DNA of 64,000 nt from Streptomyces caeruleatus (lineage in GTDB: Bacteria; Actinomycetota; Actinomycetes; Streptomycetales; Streptomycetaceae). The stretch lies in contig NZ_KQ948925.1 of the NCBI RefSeq assembly GCF_001514235.1, positions 849,115-913,114 on the forward strand, written 5' to 3'. Of the stretch, positions 1-8,653 are shown in pieces; position 1 is the first letter of the stretch; each line of letters opens with the position of its first letter. Under the pieces are notes generated by a model. The model saw only the letters and a program-made list of their open reading frames with translations. It had not been told where the DNA came from and did no database searches. Position numbers and translations under genes: made by a program.

Positions 1-39
1 TGGGGTACCTGGGCCGTCCGGCTCGTCCGAGCCTCACCG

Positions 40-930
40 TCACACGTCGGGCACCCTCAGCTTGTCCCAGCTGACCTTGCCGGGGATGCCGTCGGCGTCC
101 TTGCCCTTGAAACCGAGCTTCTGCTGCCAGGCGGCGTAGGAGCGGCGGTCGGCCTCGGTCCACTCCGGGCTCGGGCCCTCCTCGTAGCGGCCGCACCCCT
201 CGGCGACCAGACGGCGGCCCATGGCCGTGATGATCGGCGACTTCCGGCCGACCTGGAAGAAGCCGCTGCCGGGGAACGGCACGTACTTCGGCTTGGGCGC
301 TGGCTTCGGGTCGGGGGTGGTGCCGCCGCCCCCGCCCCCTCCCTTCAGCCGCTGCGCTATGCGCCCCCGCATCCCGTCCATCGTGAAGCCGCGCGGGTCG
401 GTCTTGCCCGGCTGCCACTCCTTGTGGCCGATGACCGAGCGCTCGCTCCAGCCGTGGTGCCGGCAGATCGCGGCGGAGACCTTCTCGATGGCCTCCTTCT
501 GCGCCTCGGGCCAGGGGTCCTTGCCGTCGCCGAGGTTGATGCACTCGAAGCCGTAGAAGCGCGCGTTGCCGTCGGTGTCGGCCTCGTTGTCGTGCGGCAG
601 CTTCGACTCGTTGATCACGGCGCGCAGGACGTCGCTGTCGCCGAGTCCGGCGTGGTTGGCACGGCCGTTGCCGACGAGATGGATCTCGCCCTTCTTGTCG
701 ATGACACCGTGGCACAGCGGTCCCGGCAGGCCGGAGTAGCCGTTGTAGCAGATGTTCACCGAGGCCTCGGTGCCCTTGGTGACGGTGTGGTGGATCATCA
801 CGCCGTTCACCGGGCCCCAGGCGCCCTTGCTGTTGCGGTTGTGGGTGCGCCAGCTGCGCACCTCGTGGACCGTGAGACCCTCCGCGCGGAGGATCTCCAC
901 CATCTTGGACGCGCTCAGGGGCTTGGCCAT
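40..930 (-). CDS. N-acetylmuramoyl-L-alanine amidase (amidase_2) of the CIS operon
   Basis: A 296-aa peptidoglycan amidase that should cleave the MurNAc-L-Ala bond. The amidase_2 fold spans about residues 35-185. Likely zinc ligands are His47/His48 (IHHTV), His169 (IGHKEW) and Asp178 (GKTDP). A Gly-rich linker (about 197-203) and a Pro/Lys stretch lead to a C-terminal module (about 220-296) like the C-terminal domains of actinophage endolysins, probably wall-binding. There is no signal peptide or membrane segment, so the enzyme stays in the cytoplasm unless released by lysis or carried by the particle. The ATG at 930 overlaps the upstream stop by one base (TGATG), which decides the start. It is the last CIS gene seen; the remaining 39 bases to the window edge hold nothing recognisable. 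The family call is firm; the role in the CIS is inferred. Confidence 0.88.
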   Translation of the reverse strand: MAKPLSASKMVEILRAEGLTVHEVRSWRTHNRNSKGAWGPVNGVMIHHTVTKGTEASVNICYNGYSGLPGPLCHGVIDKKGEIHLVGNGRANHAGLGDSDVLRAVINESKLPHDNEADTDGNARFYGFECINLGDGKDPWPEAQKEAIEKVSAAICRHHGWSERSVIGHKEWQPGKTDPRGFTMDGMRGRIAQRLKGGGGGGGTTPDPKPAPKPKYVPFPGSGFFQVGRKSPIITAMGRRLVAEGCGRYEEGPSPEWTEADRRSYAAWQQKLGFKGKDADGIPGKVSWDKLRVPDV

Positions 931-2483
931 CACTCGTCTCCTTCCGCCGCCGCCTCCGCGTCCGCGGTGGTCTGCGACCTCCCGCCGGACGGGTCCTCCG
1001 CCAGCTGCTCCTCGCGGCGCGCCTGCTCCTCCGCCGCGAGGGCCGCCTCGTCGGCGGCCGGGATGCTGCTGGCCAGCGGGTTGAAGGCGAGGCGCAGGTC
1101 GACGGTGCCGCCCTCGCCCTTGACCAGGGCGAGCGGCGCGAAACCGCGCACGATGCCGGAGGGCCCCTGGAGCAGCGGACGCCGGGCGGCGTCCGTGGGC
1201 CACTCGACGCGGCCGGTGGCGGTGCGGGCGGGGATGATCCAGTGGTCGCCGGTGCGGTACGTGGCGCCCTTGGCGAAGTACACCTCGACGCCGTCCTCCA
1301 GCGGCAGCCACTCCCCCTCCGCGACCGGAATCGCGCCACCCTTCAGCGCGGTCGTACGGCCCTTGCGCTTCGGTCCGCCGTGGTGGTCCCAGCGGCGCAG
1401 GAACGGGTTGAGGTGGGGCAGCCGGCCGACGGACTGGTCGGGCTCGGCGCTGAGGCGGACGCGGCGGCCGGGCAGGTCCAGTTCCTCGACCCGGAGCAGG
1501 GGCAGGGGCTCCAGGCGGGAGGCGTACGCGGTGTCGACGAGCTCCACGTGGTCGCCGACGTCCAGGTCCAGCTTGTGGTCGTGGCCGAGGGAGGCCAACT
1601 GCACCCAGGTGCCGTCGAGTTCGTCGACCGGGAAGACCACGGAGCCGTTCTCGCGGGACCACTTGAAGGTGGCGTCCTTCACCTCGCCGCCCGCGTGCAC
1701 CTCGACGCGGTACAGCTGGTTCTCCGGGCCGCGGTAGCGGGCGTCCGGCCTGACCAGGCAGGGGTCCTCGTCAGCGTGGTCGGGCCGCTCGCTGCGGGCG
1801 GCCAGCCGTGCGGTGGGCGCGGACTGCTTCTGCGCCCACTTGTCGAAGGCGGCGCGGACGACCTCCTTGGACGGGTCGGTCTCCTCGATGTCCAGCGCGG
1901 CCAGCGACAGCGGCAACACCTGCCAGACGACCTTCACCCGGGCCGCCGTGTCGGGCATCGCGGCGCCGAGGGCGACCTCGCGCAGTGCCGGGTCCTCGGC
2001 GGCTGAGACGGCGCGCTCCCACACGTTCAGGTAGACCACGAACGGCGACGTGGCGGGCGAGGGCAGCCGGTCGCCGGGCTTCTCCGGGTCACGGAAGCCG
2101 TCGGGCTGGTCCCAGTAGGTCCAGTACGCGGGCGGGGCTGCGGTGTCCTCGGCCTGCTCGTCGGCGACGTCGTCCGGGACGGGCACGCCGGGCGCCGGAC
2201 GGGTCGCGTCAACCAGGATGCCGTCGACGTAGTAGCGGCCGCCGCGGATGTGCAGCGTGTCGATGTCGTGCTTGCCGCCGACGTAGTCGATCTTGAAGCC
2301 CGCGGCGTCGCGCGGCCCGCCGTGCCGGCCGATCAGGTCGGCGGCGAGGGTGCGGGCCTGGTGGAGCTGGATCGCGGTCTGCTCGTTGATGTCGGCGTCA
2401 AGCTGAACACGCCCCTGCTGGGCGACGACCGCCGAGTAGTGCCGTTCCGGGCGGAACGTGAGGCGGGAGAGGTCAGCGTGCAT
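930..2483 (-). CDS. DUF6519 domain protein of the CIS operon
   Basis: A 517-aa protein opening with the DUF6519 signature (DLSRLTFRPERHYS, then QQGRVQLDADINEQ). This family is found beside contractile injection systems and phage-like tail genes and has no proven role; a baseplate-peripheral or fibre-attachment function is a guess. The body is predicted beta-rich and soluble. The last 50 residues are charged and low in complexity (EEQARREEQ, ADAEAAAEGDE). A 78-base gap separates it from the upstream gene, the longest gap in this half of the operon. Its translation start lies right behind a GGGGG-A-CCCCC palindrome that contains the only G-rich ribosome-binding candidate. The stop shares one base with the amidase start. 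Confidence 0.8.
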   Translation of the reverse strand: MHADLSRLTFRPERHYSAVVAQQGRVQLDADINEQTAIQLHQARTLAADLIGRHGGPRDAAGFKIDYVGGKHDIDTLHIRGGRYYVDGILVDATRPAPGVPVPDDVADEQAEDTAAPPAYWTYWDQPDGFRDPEKPGDRLPSPATSPFVVYLNVWERAVSAAEDPALREVALGAAMPDTAARVKVVWQVLPLSLAALDIEETDPSKEVVRAAFDKWAQKQSAPTARLAARSERPDHADEDPCLVRPDARYRGPENQLYRVEVHAGGEVKDATFKWSRENGSVVFPVDELDGTWVQLASLGHDHKLDLDVGDHVELVDTAYASRLEPLPLLRVEELDLPGRRVRLSAEPDQSVGRLPHLNPFLRRWDHHGGPKRKGRTTALKGGAIPVAEGEWLPLEDGVEVYFAKGATYRTGDHWIIPARTATGRVEWPTDAARRPLLQGPSGIVRGFAPLALVKGEGGTVDLRLAFNPLASSIPAADEAALAAEEQARREEQLAEDPSGGRSQTTADAEAAAEGDE

Positions 2484-2505
2484 GAAGGGGGTCCCCCTGG
2501 TTCAG
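2484..2505 (-). promoter_or_regulatory. Palindrome over the ribosome-binding site of the DUF6519 gene
   Basis: Just upstream of the ATG at 2483 the minus strand reads CCAGGGGGACCCCCTTC. The G-run is the only Shine-Dalgarno candidate, and it pairs perfectly with the adjacent C-run. The same GGGGG-N-CCCCC core forms one half of the dispersed element at 4240-4280, so this may be a half copy. The palindrome is seen; an effect on translation is inferred. Confidence 0.4.
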
Positions 2506-2561
2506 GAAAGTGCGGGCAGGGCTTACGGCGGCGGCGCTCACGTCGCGACTCATGGCCGGCA

Positions 2562-4793
2562 TCACGTCACGTAGAAGATCCCGGCGTCCGTGCCCGCCGG
2601 GGTGTACTCCGCGAGCCGCGCCCGGAGGCCGTCCTCGCGCTGCGGCCGGTACAGGTCGTGGAAGGCGCCCATCTCGGCGCCGTCGTCCGAGCCGCGCCGG
2701 ATCTCCTCGGCGCACCGGTCGGCGAGCAGCCCGTACCAGGGCGTCCCGTACCGCTCGGAGGTGAACAACGGCCGTACGCGACCGGCCTGTTCGGGCCCCG
2801 CCAGGTCGGGCTGGCAGCGGTACCGGCGCGGGGTGCGCGATCCGGCCGGAACGTAGGAGTACCGCAGGCAGCCGATGCCGCGCCGGGCCACGTGCAGCCG
2901 GCCGGTGAAGACCGAGTTCTCGGCGATCTGCACGGCGTGCGTGTGGATCTCGCCGATCACGGTGGTGCGGTGCACGTGCAGTACGGCGTGCGCGTGCCGG
3001 CAGTCCGGCGCGGACAGGGCCTCGCGGTCGCTGCCGGTGGCGTCGAGGATGCTGTCGCGCAGGTGGATGTCGAGGGGTTCCTCGCTCACCTCGTCGCCGA
3101 TGACCTCGATGGTGCCGAGGACGCTGTGCTCGATCTGGAGGCACGCGGTGGTGCGTTCCAGGACGATGCTGGGCTCCTCCGGCGAGTGCGGATCGCACTC
3201 GGGCTCCAGCGACCAGCCGGGGACGAGCGTGGAGTGCCGGACGACGACGGCGCCCATCGGCCCGGTGACGTTGATGCCGCGTCCGGCGACGAGCAGCCCG
3301 TCGAGGACGATGCGCGGACGCTCGTGCGGGGCGCAGTCCTCGGACACGGCACGGATGTTGAGGGCGTCCGGGCGGTTGCTGTACCAGTCGAGCAGGCGTA
3401 TCACCGGCCGGGTGCCCTCGGCGGCCCGGACTTCGAGGCGGTCGCCGGGGTCGAGGTCGAAGTCCAGCTGCTCCTGGTAGGCGCCGCTGTGGGTGATCTC
3501 GATGACGCCTGCGGGGCCGGTCCGGTCGGCCCGGCGGTCGTGCTGCCAGGCCCGGTAGGCGTCCATGATCTGGCGGTACGGCTGCCCGGGGCCGACCCGG
3601 TACACCTCGGCGTCCGGCCGCGGCTCGCGGTCGAGCCGGTCGTACTCGCCGCCGCCCATGTCCGCGGCGAACGCGTGGTGGTAGTCCACCCACACGCCCT
3701 TCCGGGGCGCCGACCGCGACCCGAACGCGATCCGACCCAACTCCGGGTCGACGGCGACCTGGCCGCGCTTGGGTCGGTAGCGCCAGTCCGACAGGTCGGC
3801 GACCACGATGTCCGACGGCGGGACGGGCTGGTCCTCGCCGTCGCGCCGGATGACGAGGCTCTTGCCGGGGCCGTAGTAGTCGGCGAGCCGGTCGTGGAGC
3901 TGGCGGCGGGTGACGAAGGCCGGGACGTTGTCGATGGTCGCGATGTGGGTGGGCGACGGCTCCGGGAACGGCTTGGTGACCAGCGGGGTGTCGTTGCCGA
4001 GGATCGAGAAGGTGTAGAGGTTGCGGGCGCGGTCGATGCAGTAGGCCGGGGACCGGGTGAGCGAGTGCGCCTTCAGCCGCCAGACGAAGAGCGCGACCCC
4101 GGCCGGAGTCCAACCACCCTGACGGTGCCGGGAGTTGGCGCGGCGGACGTCGACCGTGCGGGCCGTGGCGCCGAAGGGGCCGCCCGCGAGGTCGAGGGCG
4201 GAGTTGTCACGCAGGTCCACCAGCCGGCCGCGCTCGCCCATGGGGGTCCCCCCGCGCGAGCGAAGCCGAGCGTGGGGGAGGACGCCTCGGTCGCCGTACA
4301 GCTTCACGGGCTGGGTGTGGGCGACCTGCCGGGACAGCTCGACGGCGCGGGCGGGCCAGCCGGTGACCTGGTCGGAGAGTTCCTCCAGGAGGTGGAGGGT
4401 GCCCTTGCGGCGGCGGTTGGCCACGGTGGCGGCGACGTCGGCGCGGGGGGCGACGGCCTCGGCGAGGGCGGCGCGGCCTCCCTCGTGCAGGCCGGTCGTC
4501 AGGACCCGCTCGTAGCCGGGCAGGGTGCGATAGCCGACCAGGTCGCCCAGGTACGGCAGCACCCAGGGCGCCGCCGTCTCCACGAACAGGTCCTCATAGC
4601 CCTGCTGGACGCCGTCACGCACCCGGTCGAGCTGCTCGGCGATCACCGCGAGCAGCGCGCGCAGCTGTTCGCCCTCCTCGGCGTCGCGCAGCAGGTGCCA
4701 GCGGGGCAGCAGCGCGGCGAGTCCGTCCGGCTCCCTGGACGCGGTCGCCGGGGTCGCGGTGTCGAACTGGACATCCGCCGGGTTCGCAGACAT
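2562..4793 (-). CDS. Tail protein I-like / beta-helix baseplate protein of the CIS
   Basis: A 743-aa protein. Residues about 25-130 resemble the phage tail protein I (P2 gpI) family (LLPRWHLLRDAEEGEQ, then VLPYLGDLVGYR), which joins the wedge to fibre-like parts. Residues about 400-650 are short beta-strand repeats of the right-handed parallel beta-helix kind (IVLDGLLVAGRGINVTG, VVVRHSTLVPG), as in fibre or receptor-contact proteins. ATG at 4793 is preferred over GTG at 4796 because GGAGG lies 7 bases from the ATG and only 4 from the GTG; the ATG overlaps the upstream stop by one base. A dispersed repeat element lies in frame at 4240-4280 and encodes the odd stretch PHARLRSRGGTPMG. No separate tail-fibre gene is visible, so this is the best candidate for the outer baseplate tip. 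Confidence 0.78.
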   Translation of the reverse strand: MSANPADVQFDTATPATASREPDGLAALLPRWHLLRDAEEGEQLRALLAVIAEQLDRVRDGVQQGYEDLFVETAAPWVLPYLGDLVGYRTLPGYERVLTTGLHEGGRAALAEAVAPRADVAATVANRRRKGTLHLLEELSDQVTGWPARAVELSRQVAHTQPVKLYGDRGVLPHARLRSRGGTPMGERGRLVDLRDNSALDLAGGPFGATARTVDVRRANSRHRQGGWTPAGVALFVWRLKAHSLTRSPAYCIDRARNLYTFSILGNDTPLVTKPFPEPSPTHIATIDNVPAFVTRRQLHDRLADYYGPGKSLVIRRDGEDQPVPPSDIVVADLSDWRYRPKRGQVAVDPELGRIAFGSRSAPRKGVWVDYHHAFAADMGGGEYDRLDREPRPDAEVYRVGPGQPYRQIMDAYRAWQHDRRADRTGPAGVIEITHSGAYQEQLDFDLDPGDRLEVRAAEGTRPVIRLLDWYSNRPDALNIRAVSEDCAPHERPRIVLDGLLVAGRGINVTGPMGAVVVRHSTLVPGWSLEPECDPHSPEEPSIVLERTTACLQIEHSVLGTIEVIGDEVSEEPLDIHLRDSILDATGSDREALSAPDCRHAHAVLHVHRTTVIGEIHTHAVQIAENSVFTGRLHVARRGIGCLRYSYVPAGSRTPRRYRCQPDLAGPEQAGRVRPLFTSERYGTPWYGLLADRCAEEIRRGSDDGAEMGAFHDLYRPQREDGLRARLAEYTPAGTDAGIFYVT
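4240..4280. repeat. Dispersed CTCCCCCA...GGGGG(N)nCCCCCA element, in frame in a baseplate gene
   Basis: Read on the minus strand the element starts CTCCCCCACGCTCGGC and ends GGGGGGACCCCCAT, a stem-forming block. A relative starting CTCCCCCAGAGCC and ending GGGGGCACCCCCA lies at 37285-37320. Blocks of this design are scattered in Streptomyces intergenic regions; that statement is from general knowledge, not a search. Here it keeps the baseplate frame open. Confidence 0.7.
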
Positions 4794-7700
4794 CACTTGA
4801 CCTCCGTCAGAATCAGGGTGTCCGCGGCCCTCGGCGACAGCATCGCGAGCTGGGCCGGGCGGATACCGCGGAAGACGAACACCGAACGGCCCTTGGGCAG
4901 GCGCCGGGTGTCGGTGATGTCGGGGTTGAGGCGCAGGAGTTCGGCGAGCGGCACGCCGTACCTGGCGCAGATCCCGGACAGCGTCTCGCCGTCCGCGGCC
5001 CGCACCGTGTGGACCTTCTCGTCGTACGTCGCCTCGTGCGCCGCGACCGACGCCCTGGGCGGGCCCGGGTCACCGAGGATGCCGGTGAGCTCCTCGGATG
5101 TGGCGGACGCGGGGACGCCGGTGAAGACGTCGACGTCCACGTAGTCGACACCGGGCACCGAATGGGCGGTGGCGAGGACGTCCGAGAGCCGGACCGGACG
5201 CCCCAACTCCCTTCCCTCGTAGCCGAGTCGGGCGAGCAGCGCCTGACGCAGCCGGGGTTCGACGAACTCCCAGGCGTGGTCCTCGGCCACCTTCACCCTG
5301 GCCGCGACGAGCAGCAGGACCAGCTCGCGCACGTCCACCCGGACGGGGAGATTGAGGTCCCCGTACTCGGTCAGCGCGCCGCGCAGGGCCCGGAGGGTGT
5401 CGGAGTCGCCGTCGATCGGCACGTCGTCCGTGCCCGCGACCGTCACGTGCAGCACACGGCGCCGGCCGTCGAAGAGCTCGCGGGCCGCGGCCCGTCCGAT
5501 GCCGGCGCGGGAGCGGGCGAAGTCCTCGTAGTCGGACGCGGAGACCAGACGGTCGAGCGCCGACACGGCGAGCGGGATCGTACGGCGGGTCAGACCGGGG
5601 CCGTCCGCGTCCGCGCCGCCCTTCGCCGGGCGCGGGTTGGTCACCTGCGTGACGCCGAGCGGCCGGGTGAGCGGCTGGGTGACGCGGTCGGCTGCGACGT
5701 TGGCGGCCTTGCCGGTGCCGAAGCGGTACCGGACCCGGACGTTCTCGTGGCCGGACGGCAGCCGGGCGCCGTTCACGCCGTCGCCGAAGGTCACCGTCGT
5801 ACGGCCGTCGGCGGTGGAGCCGGTGATGTAGACCCGCTCGACGGGGCCGCGGCCGGCGAGGCTGTCGACCTCGTGCCACAGGACGCCGTCGACCCGGACC
5901 TCCAGCACCGGTGTGGCGCCGAGGGGATTGTCGTCGGCGAGCCAGGTCAGGGGGGACTGCCAGAGCGCGAACGTCTGGTTCGTACGGTCCGAGTCACCGC
6001 TGCCGATGGCCTCCTCGCGGCTCTCGCCGTGGGTGGCCTCGACGACGTTGCCCAGGATCCGGACCGTCTCGCGCCGGTAGCGGTGGGCGAGGTCGGAGGT
6101 CAGGGTGAGCCTGGTGTGGACGTGGTCGCCGGGCAGCCGCGGGTCGGCGGCCGCGTCGGCGGCGGCGACGGTGACGACCTCGGTGGCCAGCACGCCCGCC
6201 GTGCCGGGGATGTCGCTGCGTTCGCCGGTGACGACGAGCGTACGGCCGGCGCGCAACCCGTCGTACAGCTGGGCGAGTTCGATCTCGTTGCCGTGCACGT
6301 CCTCGCCGAGCGGTTCGTCGGCCAGGCGCAGCGGTTCGCCGGCCGCGTGGACGGTGGTGTCCCGGATGTGCGAGAGCAGGACGTCGAACTCGTCCAACCA
6401 CGGTTCGGCGAGGGTGAGTTCGGTGCCTCGCCCGGTGATGCCGTAGTTGGTGTACGCCGCCGTACGCGCCGACACGACCTGCGTGGTGACGAACGCCAGC
6501 TTGGCGTCGCCCGGGATGCCGTCCTGGGCGCCCTTGGCGGGACGCTGGATCGCGACCCAGCTGCCGACCGTGATGCCGGTGTGGACCGTGTCCAGCTGCA
6601 GGACACGGCGGTTGAGCGGCTCGGGCTTGCTGGCGATCACTACCTCGACGTTGGGCTCGGTGGTGCCCACCGTGTACTTGAGGCTCACCTCGTACTCGCC
6701 GTGGGTGAACTGCTCGCTCGTGTTCGGCCGCAGGGCGATCTGCTCGGACGTCCCGTTGTGGACGCCGACGTGGACCAGGCCCTCGTCGTCCGGCCGGGAC
6801 ACGAAGAGCGTCCGCTCGGGCAGACCGGAGTGCAGGCGGGCCGTGACGCCGGGCTCCTGGGAGTCGGCGGGGCGACGGTTGAGCCAGTTCAGGTCACGGT
6901 CCTGACCGGAACGCACCGACAGCTCGACCTGCCCCGTGCCGAGCGGGAAGGTCAGCGGCTGGGCGACCGGCAGGTTCTCGGCACGCTGGTCGGAGCTGCT
7001 CCCCTCGACGTACTGGAACTCGGCCCGGACGGGGCTCCTGCCCGACGTGTCGTACACGACCCGCATGCTCGCGAGCACCGCCCCGGTGAGCGGCCAGTCG
7101 GCGGTACGGATGACCCGCCCGCGGTCGTCCTGGACCGGCTTCAGCGGGGCCGTGGCGCCGAAGGGGGCGGCGGTGACCCGCATGGCGAGCAGTTCGCGGA
7201 GGAGCTGTGGGGCGCCGGGCGCGGCGGCTTTGCGCCATGCCGGGTAGAGGGTGCCGAGGGAGGGGTTGAGGGCGGAGAGCAGGCGGGCGGTGTCGGTGCC
7301 GGGTCGCTGAGAGCCGGTGCCGGCACGCGGGCCGGGGGCCGAGGTGCGCAGGGCGGGGACCGAAGTGCGCAGGGCGGGAAGTACAGCGCCGAGGGCTTCG
7401 AGAGCAGCGGTGCGCGCATCACCGCTTCTTGGGGGCGCGGGGCTGTATCGATCTGCGGCTCCGCCGCGGGGCGCGACCAGCCCCAACGGCGCCGCAGCCG
7501 ACCGACCACCCCCCGCGGCGGCACTCTCTGTCTGCGCAGGCGCCAACTCCAGTGCTCGCTCGGCGAGTTCGGCCAGCACCGCCTCAAGCTGCTCAAACCA
7601 CGCCGCAACCTCCTCATACGGCTCAGCCAGCACCTGTGCCTCCCCGAGCCTCGCCACCGGCTCCGCAAGCCGGGCCGCCAGCCGCTCGGGCGTCTTGATG

Positions 7701-8653
7701 CCGTCCAGGTCCTCCCGCAGGGGCGCCAGCACCTGGTCCTCGAAATCCTCGATCAGCCGGCTGACGGGCCGAGGGTTCGGCACCTCGGGCGTGGGCGGCT
7801 CATCCCCCGGCTCCCCCGGAGCGGCCGGCGCGGCGGTCCAGCGCCGCACCTCGTCCACCAGTTCCTTCAGCGTCGGCGGCGCGGACTTCGGCAACGAGAT
7901 CGCCGTGATCTCGTCCTCCCGGTCGACCCGCGCCTTCGCGACCGGCAGCAACTTGCGTTCGCCGCCCGCCTGTTCACCGAAGACGAAGAGCAACTGGTCG
8001 CCGGTCTGGAGCGAGTTCGCCGTGCCCTCGACGAACAGCTCCGAGCGACGCTCCAGGTCCGCGGGGGTGACGAGGGAGGGACGCCGGCGGCGTACCTTCA
8101 GCTCGTTCCAGTCCCAGCGGGCCGTCAGGTCACGGCTGGTCTCGAAGGTGAGGGACTGCTCGTCCGCGGACGCGGGCACGCTGTGGCTGCGGGCACCGCG
8201 TGGAATGGTGACCGGCAGCGCCTCCGCGCGCGGGTCGCGTTCCAGCGTGTACGCCAGATGCGTGGCGGCGGCGACGCCGGGACGCGGGCGGTGGCCGACG
8301 AGACGGCCGAGCAGGACCAGGGAACGGTGCTCGTTGGCCGTACGGATGTAGGCCTCGTCGGCGATGCGCTCGGAGTGGAAGGTGAGCAGGTCGCCGAGGA
8401 CGGCGGTGGCGTCGAGGAGGCCGATCGCCGGGTCGTCCGGGGTGCGCACGGTCAGTCCGTCGAGAGCCGGGTACGCGGGTGAGGCGAGGCGGTCGAGGAG
8501 GGCGGCCCGGAAGGAGCCGTACTCGCCGACGCGGTAGTCGAGAGCCGTGCGGCCGGGCGGGTTGTGCACGGGGGCCGGCGCGAGTCGCTCGTCGTGGCCG
8601 CCGCGGCAGGCGCCGCCGCAGGCGCAGTCGTCGATCGTCGAGTCCGTCGTCAC
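4793..8653 (-). CDS. Baseplate J-like wedge protein (Pvc12/Afp12 type) with C-terminal LysM
   Basis: A 1286-aa wedge component. The N-terminus has a Cys cluster (CACGGACRGG) followed by the typical opening of these proteins (LDYRVGEYGSFRAALLDRL). The C-terminal half carries the baseplate-J core (VTFGDGVNGARLPSGHENV, then VRYRFGTGKAANVAADRV). About residues 1214-1261 form a LysM-like module (HTVRAADGETLSGICARYGV). The middle (about 330-480) is low-complexity Ala/Pro/Arg and holds a dispersed repeat element in frame (7431-7512). The GTG start at 8653 overlaps the upstream TGA (GTGA), and homology begins directly there. The end overlaps the next gene. The family assignment is solid; a LysM at this end suggests contact with glycan or a hub partner. 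Confidence 0.85.
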   Translation of the reverse strand: MTTDSTIDDCACGGACRGGHDERLAPAPVHNPPGRTALDYRVGEYGSFRAALLDRLASPAYPALDGLTVRTPDDPAIGLLDATAVLGDLLTFHSERIADEAYIRTANEHRSLVLLGRLVGHRPRPGVAAATHLAYTLERDPRAEALPVTIPRGARSHSVPASADEQSLTFETSRDLTARWDWNELKVRRRRPSLVTPADLERRSELFVEGTANSLQTGDQLLFVFGEQAGGERKLLPVAKARVDREDEITAISLPKSAPPTLKELVDEVRRWTAAPAAPGEPGDEPPTPEVPNPRPVSRLIEDFEDQVLAPLREDLDGIKTPERLAARLAEPVARLGEAQVLAEPYEEVAAWFEQLEAVLAELAERALELAPAQTESAAAGGGRSAAAPLGLVAPRGGAADRYSPAPPRSGDARTAALEALGAVLPALRTSVPALRTSAPGPRAGTGSQRPGTDTARLLSALNPSLGTLYPAWRKAAAPGAPQLLRELLAMRVTAAPFGATAPLKPVQDDRGRVIRTADWPLTGAVLASMRVVYDTSGRSPVRAEFQYVEGSSSDQRAENLPVAQPLTFPLGTGQVELSVRSGQDRDLNWLNRRPADSQEPGVTARLHSGLPERTLFVSRPDDEGLVHVGVHNGTSEQIALRPNTSEQFTHGEYEVSLKYTVGTTEPNVEVVIASKPEPLNRRVLQLDTVHTGITVGSWVAIQRPAKGAQDGIPGDAKLAFVTTQVVSARTAAYTNYGITGRGTELTLAEPWLDEFDVLLSHIRDTTVHAAGEPLRLADEPLGEDVHGNEIELAQLYDGLRAGRTLVVTGERSDIPGTAGVLATEVVTVAAADAAADPRLPGDHVHTRLTLTSDLAHRYRRETVRILGNVVEATHGESREEAIGSGDSDRTNQTFALWQSPLTWLADDNPLGATPVLEVRVDGVLWHEVDSLAGRGPVERVYITGSTADGRTTVTFGDGVNGARLPSGHENVRVRYRFGTGKAANVAADRVTQPLTRPLGVTQVTNPRPAKGGADADGPGLTRRTIPLAVSALDRLVSASDYEDFARSRAGIGRAAARELFDGRRRVLHVTVAGTDDVPIDGDSDTLRALRGALTEYGDLNLPVRVDVRELVLLLVAARVKVAEDHAWEFVEPRLRQALLARLGYEGRELGRPVRLSDVLATAHSVPGVDYVDVDVFTGVPASATSEELTGILGDPGPPRASVAAHEATYDEKVHTVRAADGETLSGICARYGVPLAELLRLNPDITDTRRLPKGRSVFVFRGIRPAQLAMLSPRAADTLILTEVK
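7431..7512. repeat. Dispersed Streptomyces GC-rich palindromic element, in frame in the Pvc12-like gene
   Basis: The plus strand reads GGGGGCGCGGGGCTGTATCG, then CGGCTCCGCCGCGGGGCGCG, then ACCAGCCCCAACGGCGCCGC. I recognise this as the intergenic element common in Streptomyces genomes. It contains the nested palindrome GCGGCTCCGCCGC. In the gene's frame it encodes a Pro/Ala/Arg-rich patch (PLGLVAPRGGAADRYSPAP) that fits no baseplate domain. The insertion did not break the frame. Confidence 0.7.

Noticed and set aside
2250..5144. Very long plus-strand open frame opposite the DUF6519 and tail-I-like genes
   Set aside because: Its translation shows only Gly/Val/Arg/Ala bias with no motif; it mirrors real minus-strand genes in GC-rich DNA.
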